Assembly: GCA_900478215.1 (NCBI GenBank)
Contig: LS483478.1
Coordinates: forward strand, 1,178,001-1,242,000
Direction of reading: 5' to 3'
Length of the DNA stretch: 64,000 nucleotides
Source of the DNA: Salmonella enterica subsp. houtenae serovar Houten
Lineage (GTDB): Bacteria; Pseudomonadota; Gammaproteobacteria; Enterobacterales; Enterobacteriaceae
Shown here piece by piece: positions 9,634 through 19,332 of the stretch. How positions within the stretch are numbered: position 1 is the first letter of the stretch; each line of letters opens with the position of its first letter. A program made the translations under genes and the position numbers. The notes beneath the pieces were generated by a model. The model saw only the letters and a list, made by a program, of their open reading frames with translations. It made no database searches and was not told the DNA's origin.

Positions 9634-10377
9634 ATGTCACACGTTTTAGTCCAAACTCTTAAACGATGCCTTTTGCGGTGGGGAATACCGGTGGGCATAT
9701 CGTGTCTGGCGCTGACCGCATGTGTTCCCCATGCTGCACAGCAACTGCCCGGCAGCGCAGCGCAGGACAAGCTCCCCCATTATCAACTGGCGGATTATCT
9801 CCCGACGGCGTGCGCGGATATCTGGTCGCTACGCGGGCAGGCGGTGGAGACGAATCCGCTATACTGGCTACGCGCGATTGACTGTGCCGATCGTCTGATG
9901 CCGGTTCAGTCGCGCGCAGAGGCGCGCGCGTTGACGGATGATAGCTGGCAGAATGCTTTCAGGCGCGGGATCTTACTGGCGGATGCAAAAATTACGCCGC
10001 TGGAGCGTCGCGCCATGGTGTCCCGTCTGGAGGCGTTAAGCGCGCAAATACCGGCTCAGGTACGGCCCGTTTACCAAATCTGGCATGACGGTCAGGCGCT
10101 GCAATTAGCCCTTTCTGCCGAACGTCAGCGCTATAGCAAACTCCAGCAAACGTCAGATAGTGAGCTGGATGCGCTGCGCCAGCAGCAACAGGACTTGCAA
10201 ACGCAGCTCGATCTTACCACCCGTAAGCTGGAGAGTTTAACCGATATCGAGCGCCAGCTTTCGACACGAAAACCGGCAGGGAATTACAACGCCGATACGC
10301 CGCATACGAATGACAAGCCCGCGACGTCTGAAGATAGCGCGGCGCCGTCGCCGTCACAGGATGAGGTAACGCCATGA
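9634..10377 (+). CDS. qseG: Outer-membrane lipoprotein QseG (YfhG)
   Basis: The C-terminal two thirds match E. coli QseG (YQLADYL, NPLYWLRA.DCADRLMP, RQLSTRKPAGN). The lipobox LTAC puts the lipidated Cys near residue 30, and the +2 Val suggests outer-membrane sorting. QseG interacts with GlrK (QseE) in the periplasm and is needed for its activity. The start is uncertain: ATG 9634 (MSHVLVQ) aligns with the E. coli start, but ATG 9613 is also possible. A coiled-coil (about 165-220) precedes a low-complexity tail. The stop overlaps the glrR start (ATGA). Confidence 0.88.
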   Translation: MSHVLVQTLKRCLLRWGIPVGISCLALTACVPHAAQQLPGSAAQDKLPHYQLADYLPTACADIWSLRGQAVETNPLYWLRAIDCADRLMPVQSRAEARALTDDSWQNAFRRGILLADAKITPLERRAMVSRLEALSAQIPAQVRPVYQIWHDGQALQLALSAERQRYSKLQQTSDSELDALRQQQQDLQTQLDLTTRKLESLTDIERQLSTRKPAGNYNADTPHTNDKPATSEDSAAPSPSQDEVTP

Positions 10378-11711
10378 TAAGCCGTAAACCGGCGCACCTG
10401 CTGCTGGTCGATGACGATCCCGGATTATTGAAATTACTCGGTATGCGCCTGACCAGCGAAGGATATAGCGTAGTTACCGCCGAGAGCGGCCAGGAAGGAC
10501 TACGGGTACTGCATCGGGAAAAAGTAGATCTGGTAATAAGCGACCTGCGCATGGATGAAATGGATGGTATGCAACTGTTCACCGAAATTCAGAAAGTACA
10601 GCCGGGAATGCCGGTTATCATTCTGACGGCGCATGGTTCCATTCCGGATGCGGTGGCTGCTACCCAGAAGGGCGTATTCAGCTTTTTGACGAAGCCGATC
10701 GACAGAGACGCGTTATATAAAGCGATAGATGAAGCGCTGGAGCAGTCGGCTCCCGCGACGGACGATAGCTGGCGCAAATCTATCGTTACCCGTAGCCCGC
10801 TGATGCTGCGCCTTCTTGAACAGGCGCGCATGGTTGCGCAGTCGGATGTCAGCGTATTGATTAACGGACAAAGCGGCACCGGGAAAGAGATTTTCGCGCA
10901 GGCGATTCATAACGCCAGCCCGCGCAGTAACAAGCCCTTTGTCGCCATCAACTGCGGCGCGTTGCCAGAACAGTTGCTGGAGTCCGAATTATTCGGCCAT
11001 GCGCGCGGCGCTTTTACCGGCGCAGTGAGCAATCGTGAAGGGTTGTTCCAGGCGGCGGAAGGCGGCACGCTGTTTCTGGATGAAATTGGCGATATGCCCG
11101 CGCCGTTACAGGTGAAGCTGCTGCGGGTGTTACAGGAGCGCAAAGTCAGGCCGCTGGGCAGCAATCGTGACATTGATATCGACGTGCGAATTATTTCCGC
11201 GACGCACCGCGATCTGCCGAAGGCGATGGCGCGGGGCGAATTTCGTGAAGATTTGTACTACAGGCTGAATGTGGTGAGCCTGAAAATTCCGGCGCTGGCG
11301 GAGCGTACCGAGGATATTCCGCTGCTGGCTAATCATCTGCTCAGACAGTCGGCACAGCGGCATAAACCGTTTGTCCGCGCTTTTTCTACCGACGCAATGA
11401 AGCGGCTGATGACGGCAAGCTGGCCGGGCAACGTACGCCAACTGGTCAACGTCATTGAACAATGCGTGGCGTTGACCTCTTCGCCGGTAATCAGCGATGC
11501 GTTGGTCGAGCAGGCGCTGGAAGGCGAAAACACCGCGCTGCCAACCTTTGCCGAAGCGCGAAATCAATTTGAACTGAACTATCTGCGCAAATTACTGCAA
11601 ATTACCAAAGGTAACGTGACGCACGCGGCAAGGATGGCGGGGCGCAATCGCACGGAATTCTATAAGCTACTCTCCCGTCACGAACTGGATGCGAATGATT
11701 TCAAAGAGTAG
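10374..11711 (+). CDS. glrR: Sigma-54-dependent response regulator GlrR (QseF)
   Basis: The 445-residue NtrC-family activator has a receiver domain with phospho-Asp near residue 57 (VISDLRM). The AAA+ domain has Walker A GQSGTGKE, the sigma-54-contacting loop GAFTGA and the Walker B sequence GTLFLDEIGDMP. The C-terminal Fis-type HTH includes GNVTHAARMAGRNRTEFYKLL. It activates glmY (three sites upstream) and, in E. coli, rpoE. It is translationally coupled to qseG. Confidence 0.95.
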   Translation: MISRKPAHLLLVDDDPGLLKLLGMRLTSEGYSVVTAESGQEGLRVLHREKVDLVISDLRMDEMDGMQLFTEIQKVQPGMPVIILTAHGSIPDAVAATQKGVFSFLTKPIDRDALYKAIDEALEQSAPATDDSWRKSIVTRSPLMLRLLEQARMVAQSDVSVLINGQSGTGKEIFAQAIHNASPRSNKPFVAINCGALPEQLLESELFGHARGAFTGAVSNREGLFQAAEGGTLFLDEIGDMPAPLQVKLLRVLQERKVRPLGSNRDIDIDVRIISATHRDLPKAMARGEFREDLYYRLNVVSLKIPALAERTEDIPLLANHLLRQSAQRHKPFVRAFSTDAMKRLMTASWPGNVRQLVNVIEQCVALTSSPVISDALVEQALEGENTALPTFAEARNQFELNYLRKLLQITKGNVTHAARMAGRNRTEFYKLLSRHELDANDFKE

Positions 11712-11787
11712 TTTTCATGCCGTAAAGTAGTGCGAAATATGTTACGTTTAACCGATCAAAACACAGGCGACCTTTTCAAGGAATAGC

Positions 11788-12126
11788 ATGAAAAAGATTG
11801 ATGCGATTATTAAACCCTTCAAGCTGGACGATGTCCGTGAAGCGCTGGCCGAGGTAGGTATTACCGGGATGACGGTAACTGAAGTCAAAGGCTTTGGCCG
11901 TCAAAAAGGCCACACCGAGCTGTATCGCGGCGCGGAATATATGGTAGATTTTCTGCCGAAGGTAAAAATTGAAATCGTTGTGCCTGACGACATCGTGGAG
12001 ACCTGTGTTGACACCATCATTCGTACCGCGCAGACGGGGAAAATCGGCGACGGTAAGATTTTTGTCTTTGACGTCGCCCGCGTTATTCGTATCCGAACTG
12101 GCGAAGAAGACGACGCGGCTATCTGA
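11788..12126 (+). CDS. glnB: Nitrogen regulatory protein P-II
   Basis: The 112-residue protein is the classic PII trimer. It senses 2-oxoglutarate and ATP/ADP and controls NtrB and the adenylyltransferase GlnE. The T-loop RGAEY contains Tyr51, which GlnD uridylylates. The C-terminal signature TGKIGDGKIFV.D is intact. It follows glrR by 76 bp, as in E. coli, and converges on dtpC. Confidence 0.97.
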   Translation: MKKIDAIIKPFKLDDVREALAEVGITGMTVTEVKGFGRQKGHTELYRGAEYMVDFLPKVKIEIVVPDDIVETCVDTIIRTAQTGKIGDGKIFVFDVARVIRIRTGEEDDAAI

Positions 12127-12174
12127 TGTGCCGATTCGCTGCCCGTCTCCTCCCTGCGGGCAGCGAACCACCGT

Positions 12175-13635
12175 TTAATCGCCCTGCGGTAGCGCCGGCG
12201 TGGTCCGAGTGCAAAGCCATCTCAGGCCGACAATGGCGACGATCAGCGCCACGCAACTTAGCGTCCACTCGCCCATTTGCGAGAAAAAGTGTCCGTAGGC
12301 GGCTACCGCCGTATCACTAATTTGCGATTCCGTGGTTTGTTGCGCGACGACGCCAGCCAGCCAGTTAGCGACTGCGCCGGTAGCCAGCATATAAATACCG
12401 GTCAGTACGCCCGTGACGCCAGGCAGGTTGAGACGGGTAATTTGCGCCATCGCTACCGGATCAATAAACAGCTCCGCAAAGCCCATCAGCGCCAGCCCTG
12501 CGATCATCATTCCCATCGATGCCTGCCCGTCTAACCGGGCCTGATGCGCGTTTAGCGCCAGCAACATAAAACCGCCGCCCATTAATACCAGCCCTACGGC
12601 AAATTTAAGCCAGACGCGCAGCACCGAACGGGCACTCTCTTTCGGGCTGCTCAGCCACGCCAGCATCACGCCCGCCGCCATCACCGCAATCGCATTGACC
12701 GACTGGAACAACGCGGTGGGAACGGTCATGTGCAGCCAGTGGCGGTTGACAAAACGGTCGATGAATAAACTGATCGAACTTCCGCCCTGCTGCGCCAAAA
12801 CCCAGAAGAGAGTACCGGTAATCATTAACAGAACGATTTGCCACAAGGCGCGACGGTGTTCGGGAAATTTAACCATAATACGGGCGATGAGTTGTGCCGC
12901 GAAGACGCAGACAATGGCCAGCACATAGCCAGACCAGTTATTTTCCAGCAGGAGGGTGAAGAATACCGGCGCGATACACAGCATTAATACCAGCCAGCCC
13001 CAGGTTGGAAGGGCGAATTTAACCGCCCGCAGCGCGGGGCGATTAACACCGCGCGTCTGCTGAAAGTGGCGATGACCGCTTAAAAAGATGAGCAGGCCGA
13101 TGAACATTCCCACGCCCGCCAGCGCAAAGCCGACATGCCAGCCATACCACTGCGCCGCCAGACCACAGGCGATCGGCGCGGCTATCGATCCAATATTCCC
13201 GGCGGCGTAGAGCAGCGAGAATCCCCCGTCGCGGCGGCTATCATCAGACGCGTATAGTTCGCCCAACAAACAGCTAATATTGGATTTAAACAAGCCGTAG
13301 CCGCAAATAATAATGGCCAGCGCCGCATATAAACTCAGCGTTGAATCAGATTCTAAGCCTAATACTACATGACCCAGCGTCATCAATAAGGCGCCGGTGA
13401 TAACCGCCACGCGGTTGCCAAGCAGGCGGTCGGCAAGCCAGCCGCCAAGAATAGGGGTAACGTAAACTAAAGAGGCGTAGGCGCTGAAGAGGTTGATCGC
13501 GTGGCTGTCATTAAAACCAAGCTGGTGGGTAAGATAAAGGATGAGTAAGGCACGCATGCCGTAAAAGCTGAAGTATTCCCAAATTTGAATCGCCACGATG
13601 TAAAAAATCGCGCGCGGTTGTGAGGGTGTTTTCAT
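12175..13635 (-). CDS. dtpC: Dipeptide/tripeptide permease DtpC (YjdL), POT family
   Basis: This proton-coupled peptide transporter (486 aa) is very close to E. coli DtpC, which prefers lysine-containing dipeptides. The N-terminal POT signature IWEYFSFYGMRALL is present, with about 14 membrane helices. The start at 13635 (MKTPSQPR) is preceded by aaggag; an upstream in-frame ATG would lie in the cadA terminator. Its place just after cadA repeats the cadBA-dtpC order of E. coli, so the whole cassette moved together. Supply of lysine peptides would feed CadA. Confidence 0.93.
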   Translation of the reverse strand: MKTPSQPRAIFYIVAIQIWEYFSFYGMRALLILYLTHQLGFNDSHAINLFSAYASLVYVTPILGGWLADRLLGNRVAVITGALLMTLGHVVLGLESDSTLSLYAALAIIICGYGLFKSNISCLLGELYASDDSRRDGGFSLLYAAGNIGSIAAPIACGLAAQWYGWHVGFALAGVGMFIGLLIFLSGHRHFQQTRGVNRPALRAVKFALPTWGWLVLMLCIAPVFFTLLLENNWSGYVLAIVCVFAAQLIARIMVKFPEHRRALWQIVLLMITGTLFWVLAQQGGSSISLFIDRFVNRHWLHMTVPTALFQSVNAIAVMAAGVMLAWLSSPKESARSVLRVWLKFAVGLVLMGGGFMLLALNAHQARLDGQASMGMMIAGLALMGFAELFIDPVAMAQITRLNLPGVTGVLTGIYMLATGAVANWLAGVVAQQTTESQISDTAVAAYGHFFSQMGEWTLSCVALIVAIVGLRWLCTRTTPALPQGD

Positions 13636-13654
13636 AAAGTCTCCTTGCTGCGTG

Positions 13655-13686
13655 AAAAAAGGGAAGTGGCAAGCCACTTCCCTTTG
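13655..13686 (-). terminator. Terminator/attenuator between cadA and dtpC
   Basis: On the - strand, GGGAAGTGGC and GCCACTTCCC form a 10-bp stem with a two-base loop, followed by a run of six T. It follows the cadA stop by a few bases. Read-through would be needed for cadA transcripts to reach dtpC. Confidence 0.85.
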
Positions 13687-13690
13687 GTAC

Positions 13691-15835
13691 TTATTTCGTA
13701 TTTTCTTTCAGCACCTTAACGGTGTAACGTCCGTTAGCCTGACGATAGGCGCCGTGGATATCAGTTTCGAAGCCCGGATAGTGAGCGCCGATTTCGCACA
13801 GCATTTGCAGGAATTCCAGTACTGGACGGCTTTCTTCGGTGATCATTTCACCAGGCATCACCAGCGGCACTCCCGGAGGGTAAGGAAGGATCATGTTGGC
13901 GTTGACGCGTCCAACCATCTCTTCAAGATACACCTCTTCCGTTTCGCCATGCAGCTCTTTCTGGAACGCGGCATACGGCGTCATCACCATTGTCGGCAGC
14001 ACTTCAAACGCGCGGTACATTAAGTCCGGCAGATTATGGTGTTCGACCAGTTTATGAATATTCTGCGCCAGTTCCTGAATTCGCATATTTTCATAAAACT
14101 CAGGCGCTTCGCGGTACAGTGCCGGCAGAATGTTTTTGACGCGCAGATTCAGGTCAAAGGCGCGTTTAAATTCAGTGAGCGCGCGCAGCAGGCTCAGAGC
14201 TTTGGTTTTGTCGATACCAATGCTGAACAGGAACAGCAGGTTGTACGGGCCGGTTTTTTCTACGATGATGCCGCGTTCATCAAGATATTTGGCGACCAGA
14301 CTTGCCGGAATACCGAATTCATCCATCGTACCGTCTTTCTTCATCCCCGGAGTCAGGATAGTGACTTTGATCGGGTCGAGGTACATGTGTTCGTTATCGA
14401 TATTTTTGAAGCCATGCCATGCGCTATCTGAACGCAGCGGCCAGCATTCAGCCCCATCGATATGTTCCGGCTGCCATACGTCAAAGAACCAGCCGTCGGA
14501 TTCGCTTTTCAGGCGCTTAATTTCTTTACGGAATTTAATCGCACGTTCAATAGAACCGTTAATCAGACGTTTACCCGCATTACCCTTCATCATCGCCGCT
14601 GCGGTTTCAGTAGACGCTACGATACCGTAGTGCGGAGAGGTGGTGGTATGCATCATGTAGGCTTCGTTAAAGGTTTCTTCGTTAATGTCGCCTTTAACAT
14701 GAATCATGGATGCCTGTGAAAACGCCGCCAGCAGTTTATGCGTGGACTGGGTTTCATAAATGATTTTGCCTTCTACACGGTCGCCGCTCATACCGCATTT
14801 ACCCTCATAAATAGGGGAGAAATTGGTATAAGGCACCCAGGCGGAGTCAAAGTGAATGGACTTCACATCCAGAGTTTTCTTGATGTAGTCAGTGTTATAC
14901 AACAGACCGTCATAGGTTGAGTTAGTAATAACAGCATGAACCGGCCAGGTCGCATTAGGCGTCTCTTTTACCCGTTTAGCGATAGTGGCGTGCTGGAACT
15001 CGCTTTGCGGAATACCGCCGAGAATACCGTAGGCGTTACGGGTTGGGCGGAAATAAATCGGCGTAATGTCGCTCATCATCATCAGATGGGTCAGCGATTT
15101 ATGGCAGTTACGGTCAATCAGTACCGTGCTGTCTGCTGGCGCGGAGTACATACCGACGATTTTGTTCGCCGTAGAGGTGCCGTTCGTCACCATGTAGCTA
15201 CGTTCGGCGTTAAAGACGCGGGCGATATACTCTTCCGCTTCTTTATGCGGGCCGGAGTGGTCCAGCAGCGAACCCAGTTCGGAAACGGAAATCGAAATAT
15301 CGGATTTCATCGTGTTCGGGCCGAAGAAATCATAAAAGATGCTGCCGACCGGGCTTTTCTGGAAAGCGGTCCCGCCCATGTGGCCAGGCGTACAGAAGGT
15401 ATATTTCCCTTCACGCACATATTTGAACAGCGCTTTTGTCAGCGGCGGCAGAATATTGTCGATGTATTCGTCAGTATTCTGGCGAATTTTCGCTGCGATA
15501 TCGGCTGCGGCGCCTAAAGCATATTCAAAGAAGCGAACCTGCATTCTCAGATCGTTGAGGCTGACGTCCAGTGTAGAGTAGCTGTTGGCGAAGGCGTACA
15601 GCGGCATATACTCGTTCAGCTTGCTAATCTCTTCGCAAAGCTCAAGGTTATATTTATCCCAGTCGAAAATGACGCCGCAAAGGCGGGCATTATTTTCAAT
15701 CAGCTTCAGCAGGTCTTCTCGGTCGTTTGGATAGACGATACGGAAATTTAAACCTTCCAGTGCACGATGCAGTTCACGAATAGGCTCTTCTTTAAAGTAG
15801 ACGCCCATGTGGTTCATGATAGCAATAACGTTCAT
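13691..15835 (-). CDS. cadA: Inducible lysine decarboxylase
   Basis: The 714-residue PLP enzyme converts lysine to cadaverine, consuming a proton, and forms decamers in E. coli. An N-terminal wing domain (about 1-130) is followed by the PLP core with the cofactor lysine in TQSTHKLLAAFSQ (near 367), then the C-terminal domain. The family's ppGpp-binding site lies between wing and core. It is the second gene of cadBA; the gap to cadB is 82 bp. Confidence 0.96.
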   Translation of the reverse strand: MNVIAIMNHMGVYFKEEPIRELHRALEGLNFRIVYPNDREDLLKLIENNARLCGVIFDWDKYNLELCEEISKLNEYMPLYAFANSYSTLDVSLNDLRMQVRFFEYALGAAADIAAKIRQNTDEYIDNILPPLTKALFKYVREGKYTFCTPGHMGGTAFQKSPVGSIFYDFFGPNTMKSDISISVSELGSLLDHSGPHKEAEEYIARVFNAERSYMVTNGTSTANKIVGMYSAPADSTVLIDRNCHKSLTHLMMMSDITPIYFRPTRNAYGILGGIPQSEFQHATIAKRVKETPNATWPVHAVITNSTYDGLLYNTDYIKKTLDVKSIHFDSAWVPYTNFSPIYEGKCGMSGDRVEGKIIYETQSTHKLLAAFSQASMIHVKGDINEETFNEAYMMHTTTSPHYGIVASTETAAAMMKGNAGKRLINGSIERAIKFRKEIKRLKSESDGWFFDVWQPEHIDGAECWPLRSDSAWHGFKNIDNEHMYLDPIKVTILTPGMKKDGTMDEFGIPASLVAKYLDERGIIVEKTGPYNLLFLFSIGIDKTKALSLLRALTEFKRAFDLNLRVKNILPALYREAPEFYENMRIQELAQNIHKLVEHHNLPDLMYRAFEVLPTMVMTPYAAFQKELHGETEEVYLEEMVGRVNANMILPYPPGVPLVMPGEMITEESRPVLEFLQMLCEIGAHYPGFETDIHGAYRQANGRYTVKVLKENTK

Positions 15836-15917
15836 AGTCTTGTTCCTGGTAAAGTGGGCCCCTCCCGCTACGCTATAGCAGGTGACGAAAGGGGCTTTGA
15901 GAAAAAGGAGTTAGCGG

Positions 15918-17249
15918 TTAAAGCGCTTCAGCCGTGTTGTTTTCGCTGTCGTTGTTCTGGCGCTGGTGCATTTTACGGCCGTAGAACATCAGGATGATCA
16001 GACTGACGATAAAGGTGCCGGAGAGCTCGAAGGAGCTGGCGCCCATCAGTGCGATGAAGCAAAACGCACAGCCCAGTACAGAACAAATCAGGCTTACCGA
16101 GTTACGGATGTTGAACCCTTCGAAGCGAATCAGGTCAACACAGGAGTAGAAGTACGGCAGCATGGTAAGCAGTACGGCAATTCCGGTCAGCTCACCGAAC
16201 AGGTCGGACGCTTTACCGCCGCTGGAGTTCATGATGGTGATCAGGATCATCAGCGCCGTCATTTTCACCGCAGCCAACAGCAGACCTTTTTTCGGAATAC
16301 CGTTTTTATCCATTTCGCCGTAAATTTTCGGGAAGTTGCCGTCGTTGGCGGCGCGAACCCCAGCCTGGCCGACCAGCATCATCCAGGATCCCAGAGATGT
16401 CAGGCAGGCAAAAGCGGTAAAGGCGGAAACCAGCGGCGCAGCCCAGCCACCCAGAATAGTTGAGGTACTGATAGCGAACGGCGCGCCGGAAGAGGCCATA
16501 ACGGAAGCAGGGAACATCCCGGCGATAACCTGAGTCGCGGCGATATAGATGATGCCTGCCAGCGCGGTACCCAGCATGGTTGCCAGCGGTACGGTGCGTT
16601 TCGGATTTTTCACCATGCCGGTGCTGACGGCGGCGGACTCAACGCCAACGAACGCCCACAGGCAGAGCAGAATACTTTTGACAATGGCGTGAGAGTCGGT
16701 CGTCGTAGACGTGTTCCAGTTCGCGTGATAGGTCGCGATATCGAACCAATGCCAGCCGGCTACTGCGGTCAATACGACCGGGATCAACACCAGGAACAGG
16801 CCAATCGTTGTCAAGCGGCTGACCCAGGCCCCGCCCAGCATATTAATAAAGGTGAACAACCAGACGATAGCAATACAGGCAATACCTGCCGGTATTGGAT
16901 TATTTAATGCCGGGAAAAACGTAGAAAGATAAGAAACAGCAGTAATACCGATGGCTAAGTTACCAATCCAGTTTGCGTGATAATAAAGTACGCCGGTCTG
17001 GAAACCAAACGCCGGAGATATTTCCCCTGCATAAGCGATAGGACCACCCTGTTGAGGGTTTTTGGTTGCCAGCCTCGCATAAACATAAGCCAGCGACATT
17101 GCCCCAATAATAGAAATTACCCAGCCCCAGATGGCAATGCCACCAATACTGGCAAGGTTGGCGGGTAATAATGCAATCCCGCTCCCCATCATATTACCGG
17201 CAACGACGCCAGTACAGGCAAATAGCCCGATCTTTTTGACAGAACTCAT
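15918..17249 (-). CDS. cadB: Cadaverine/lysine antiporter
   Basis: The inner-membrane APC-family antiporter (12 predicted helices) exports cadaverine in exchange for lysine, completing the proton-consuming cycle with CadA. From ATG 17249 it is 443-444 aa, as in E. coli. An ATG six bases upstream (17255) is only 2 nt from the ggag Shine-Dalgarno and so is less likely. GNMMGSGIALLP near the N-terminus is the conserved substrate-binding loop of this transporter group. Confidence 0.95.
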   Translation of the reverse strand: MSSVKKIGLFACTGVVAGNMMGSGIALLPANLASIGGIAIWGWVISIIGAMSLAYVYARLATKNPQQGGPIAYAGEISPAFGFQTGVLYYHANWIGNLAIGITAVSYLSTFFPALNNPIPAGIACIAIVWLFTFINMLGGAWVSRLTTIGLFLVLIPVVLTAVAGWHWFDIATYHANWNTSTTTDSHAIVKSILLCLWAFVGVESAAVSTGMVKNPKRTVPLATMLGTALAGIIYIAATQVIAGMFPASVMASSGAPFAISTSTILGGWAAPLVSAFTAFACLTSLGSWMMLVGQAGVRAANDGNFPKIYGEMDKNGIPKKGLLLAAVKMTALMILITIMNSSGGKASDLFGELTGIAVLLTMLPYFYSCVDLIRFEGFNIRNSVSLICSVLGCAFCFIALMGASSFELSGTFIVSLIILMFYGRKMHQRQNNDSENNTAEAL

Positions 17250-17255
17250 GTTCAT

Positions 17256-17609
17256 TTCTCCTGAGCTGTATTTTTAAGAACCGGGCTTATGCTTCATATA
17301 TGCTGCGTGCCCGTTCAACTGTCGACAAGATTAACGAATGGGATGAGATAAGTCCTAAAGAAAAAGTGAAATAAACACAAACATGAGAAAACTGATAGCT
17401 TGATTTTTTTGAATTAACATATAAATATCATGAAAAATATCATGAAAGGATAAACATTGTTTAATTACAAAGAGTTATATTTACATTTCTTTGCGGTGAG
17501 TATGTTGCTAAAATTAACATAAGATATTTTTGGCAACATGTTTTTTACAAAATAAAAGCGAAAAATTTAATATCTTTTCGCTTTTATTTGTCATGACTCG
17601 GCGCTAAAT
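17256..17609 (-). promoter_or_regulatory. cadC-cadB intergenic region with the cadBA promoter
   Basis: This gene-free stretch is strikingly AT-rich, with many A/T runs between about 17340 and 17575. By analogy with E. coli it contains Pcad with CadC sites and H-NS-silenced DNA. I cannot assign the exact -10/-35 or CadC boxes with confidence. The cadC terminator lies at its distal end. Confidence 0.6.
17551..17589 (-). terminator. Terminator downstream of cadC
   Basis: AATAAAAGCGAAAA and TTTTCGCTTTTATT form a perfect 14-bp stem with a 10-nt loop, just after the cadC stop (- strand). It should separate cadC from cadBA transcription. Confidence 0.8.
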
Positions 17610-19151
17610 TTAATCTTCTGCCAGAAAACTATTCAGATAAGGGACAATTTTCTGAACGGATGTCTGAAATACGCCATTCTCGATCCAGTACAGCGTATTT
17701 TCACCTGGACGCAAATTAAAGGCAGTCAGATAGGCATCAGCAGCCAGACGATTCTCACCTTTCATTTCATAAACTTTCCCCAACAGGACATAGTTAAACC
17801 ATGACATTTCAAGCTCGATGCTTTTATTGATTTCTTCATACGCCGCATCGATATCACCTTTACCTAAAAGATCGACGGTCTTGATTTTATAATAAACAGA
17901 CGTTTTCTCAACGCCCGGGATTTGATCTATTTTTTTAAATTCCTCGCTCAGCGCGGTCACTTGCTCTTTATCAAACGGCTGTTGTGATTGCCGTAATACG
18001 TCTACCAGCACTTTATATTCATAGGCATATTTGAAATCAGGTGTTTCCTTTACAATATCATTCAGAATATCGCTGGCTTTACTTAACGCTTGCGCATCGC
18101 CGCTCAGAATAAGTTGGCGCGCCTCATAAAAACGCATCAGCGCGGTATTTTGCGGCGTTCTGAACAGAGCCAGTTGTTCTCGCATACGACCAGGCCAGGG
18201 CTGTGTTAAAACGAAAGACAGGCTATTAAAGAGATCATCCTGGATGGACAACTGGTTAGTATTGGTGACGAAATAACGCTTATCCAGCATGGTTGAACCA
18301 TCGGCGTTATCAATGAGCACCACAGACATAAAGCACTGCTGCGCCCGATAGTGGCGCTGATTGACAAACTGAATGGTTAACGTCTTACCGGAGCTGCTTG
18401 GCTCATTGACCCGGTAATTGGTTTTATCATGTACCATAAAGGTCGAGTAGGTGTTCAGCAGGTCGGTGATTAAGCCGCCCAGACCGATGGCGTAGGACTC
18501 CTGCGAGACCCAGTTATTACAGGAATTGCCGCCTTCAAAACGAACATCTATATCGCGTGGGTTAAGCAATAACCGTGTTTTTGTTACCGCGGCATTATGA
18601 TCTACCACCGACATGACGATAAACACCACCAGCGTCGCCAGCGAGAGCAGGAACATCACCCACGTCCAGAAAGCGGCGATACGCGGCTTTTTCGCCTTTT
18701 TAGTCGGCGTTTGCAAAGAGGCGGGCGGCACAGGCGTAGCGGCAGGAACCCCCTCCGTCGGTTCTGCATACGTCGCTGCGATCGGCGGCGGCGACGTTGA
18801 TGAATTATCGATCTCATCGCTATTTTCTTCGCACCAGATAACCGGCGCCGTCAGCTTATAGCCGCGTTTAGGTACGGTAACGATGTATTCTGCATTGCTG
18901 TCTCCGCCATCTCTTAATGATTTGCGTAGTTCAGAAATGCTTTGGGTGACAACATGGTTGGTCACGATGGTGCGCATCCAGACATGATCAATAATGTTAT
19001 CCCGGCTTAACACTTCATCCGGGTGATGCGCAAAATACATCAGAAGATCGATCAGCCTTGGTTCAAGGGTAATCTGGCGTCCCTGACGACTGATCTGATT
19101 AACAGAAGGTGTAACCAGCCACTCTCCAATGCGTACAACAGGTTGCTGCAT
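17610..19151 (-). CDS. cadC: Transcriptional activator of the cad operon, CadC
   Basis: The 513-residue ToxR-like one-component sensor activates cadBA at low pH with external lysine. It has an N-terminal OmpR-type winged helix (about 1-105), a Pro/Ala/Thr-rich linker, one membrane helix (about 155-178), and a periplasmic sensor domain. Two periplasmic cysteines (in GGNSCNNW and YRAQQCFMS) match the E. coli pH-sensing disulfide pair. Lysine information reaches CadC through the permease LysP, which is not in this window. Confidence 0.95.
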   Translation of the reverse strand: MQQPVVRIGEWLVTPSVNQISRQGRQITLEPRLIDLLMYFAHHPDEVLSRDNIIDHVWMRTIVTNHVVTQSISELRKSLRDGGDSNAEYIVTVPKRGYKLTAPVIWCEENSDEIDNSSTSPPPIAATYAEPTEGVPAATPVPPASLQTPTKKAKKPRIAAFWTWVMFLLSLATLVVFIVMSVVDHNAAVTKTRLLLNPRDIDVRFEGGNSCNNWVSQESYAIGLGGLITDLLNTYSTFMVHDKTNYRVNEPSSSGKTLTIQFVNQRHYRAQQCFMSVVLIDNADGSTMLDKRYFVTNTNQLSIQDDLFNSLSFVLTQPWPGRMREQLALFRTPQNTALMRFYEARQLILSGDAQALSKASDILNDIVKETPDFKYAYEYKVLVDVLRQSQQPFDKEQVTALSEEFKKIDQIPGVEKTSVYYKIKTVDLLGKGDIDAAYEEINKSIELEMSWFNYVLLGKVYEMKGENRLAADAYLTAFNLRPGENTLYWIENGVFQTSVQKIVPYLNSFLAED

Positions 19152-19276
19152 AAAAAGATGCCCTAACGAGCTAAGTCAAACGTTAATAATAACACGATTT
19201 GCACAGACTTTTTTTATTCCCCTTTTTTGTAAAAGAAAGGCATAAAAAGCAGCGCAATAAGCGGGGGGGCAGGGAG

Positions 19277-19316
19277 GAAAACGGGCGTTCGTCTTAACGA
19301 TAACGCCCGTTTTTTC
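19277..19316. terminator. Hairpin terminator between hmp and cadC
   Basis: AAAACGGGCGTT and AACGCCCGTTTT form a 12-bp stem with T-runs on both sides. It serves hmp on the - strand and could act in both directions. Confidence 0.75.
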
Positions 19317-19332
19317 AGATGATTTCTTACAA

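Noticed and set aside
14936..15517. 193-codon + strand frame opposite cadA
   Set aside because: It lies fully antisense to cadA; no ribosome site or family motif.
12175..19151. Reading the cad/dtpC block as a recent genomic island
   Set aside because: No integrase, tRNA, direct repeats or composition break was seen apart from the AT-rich cadBA promoter, which is typical of H-NS-silenced genes.
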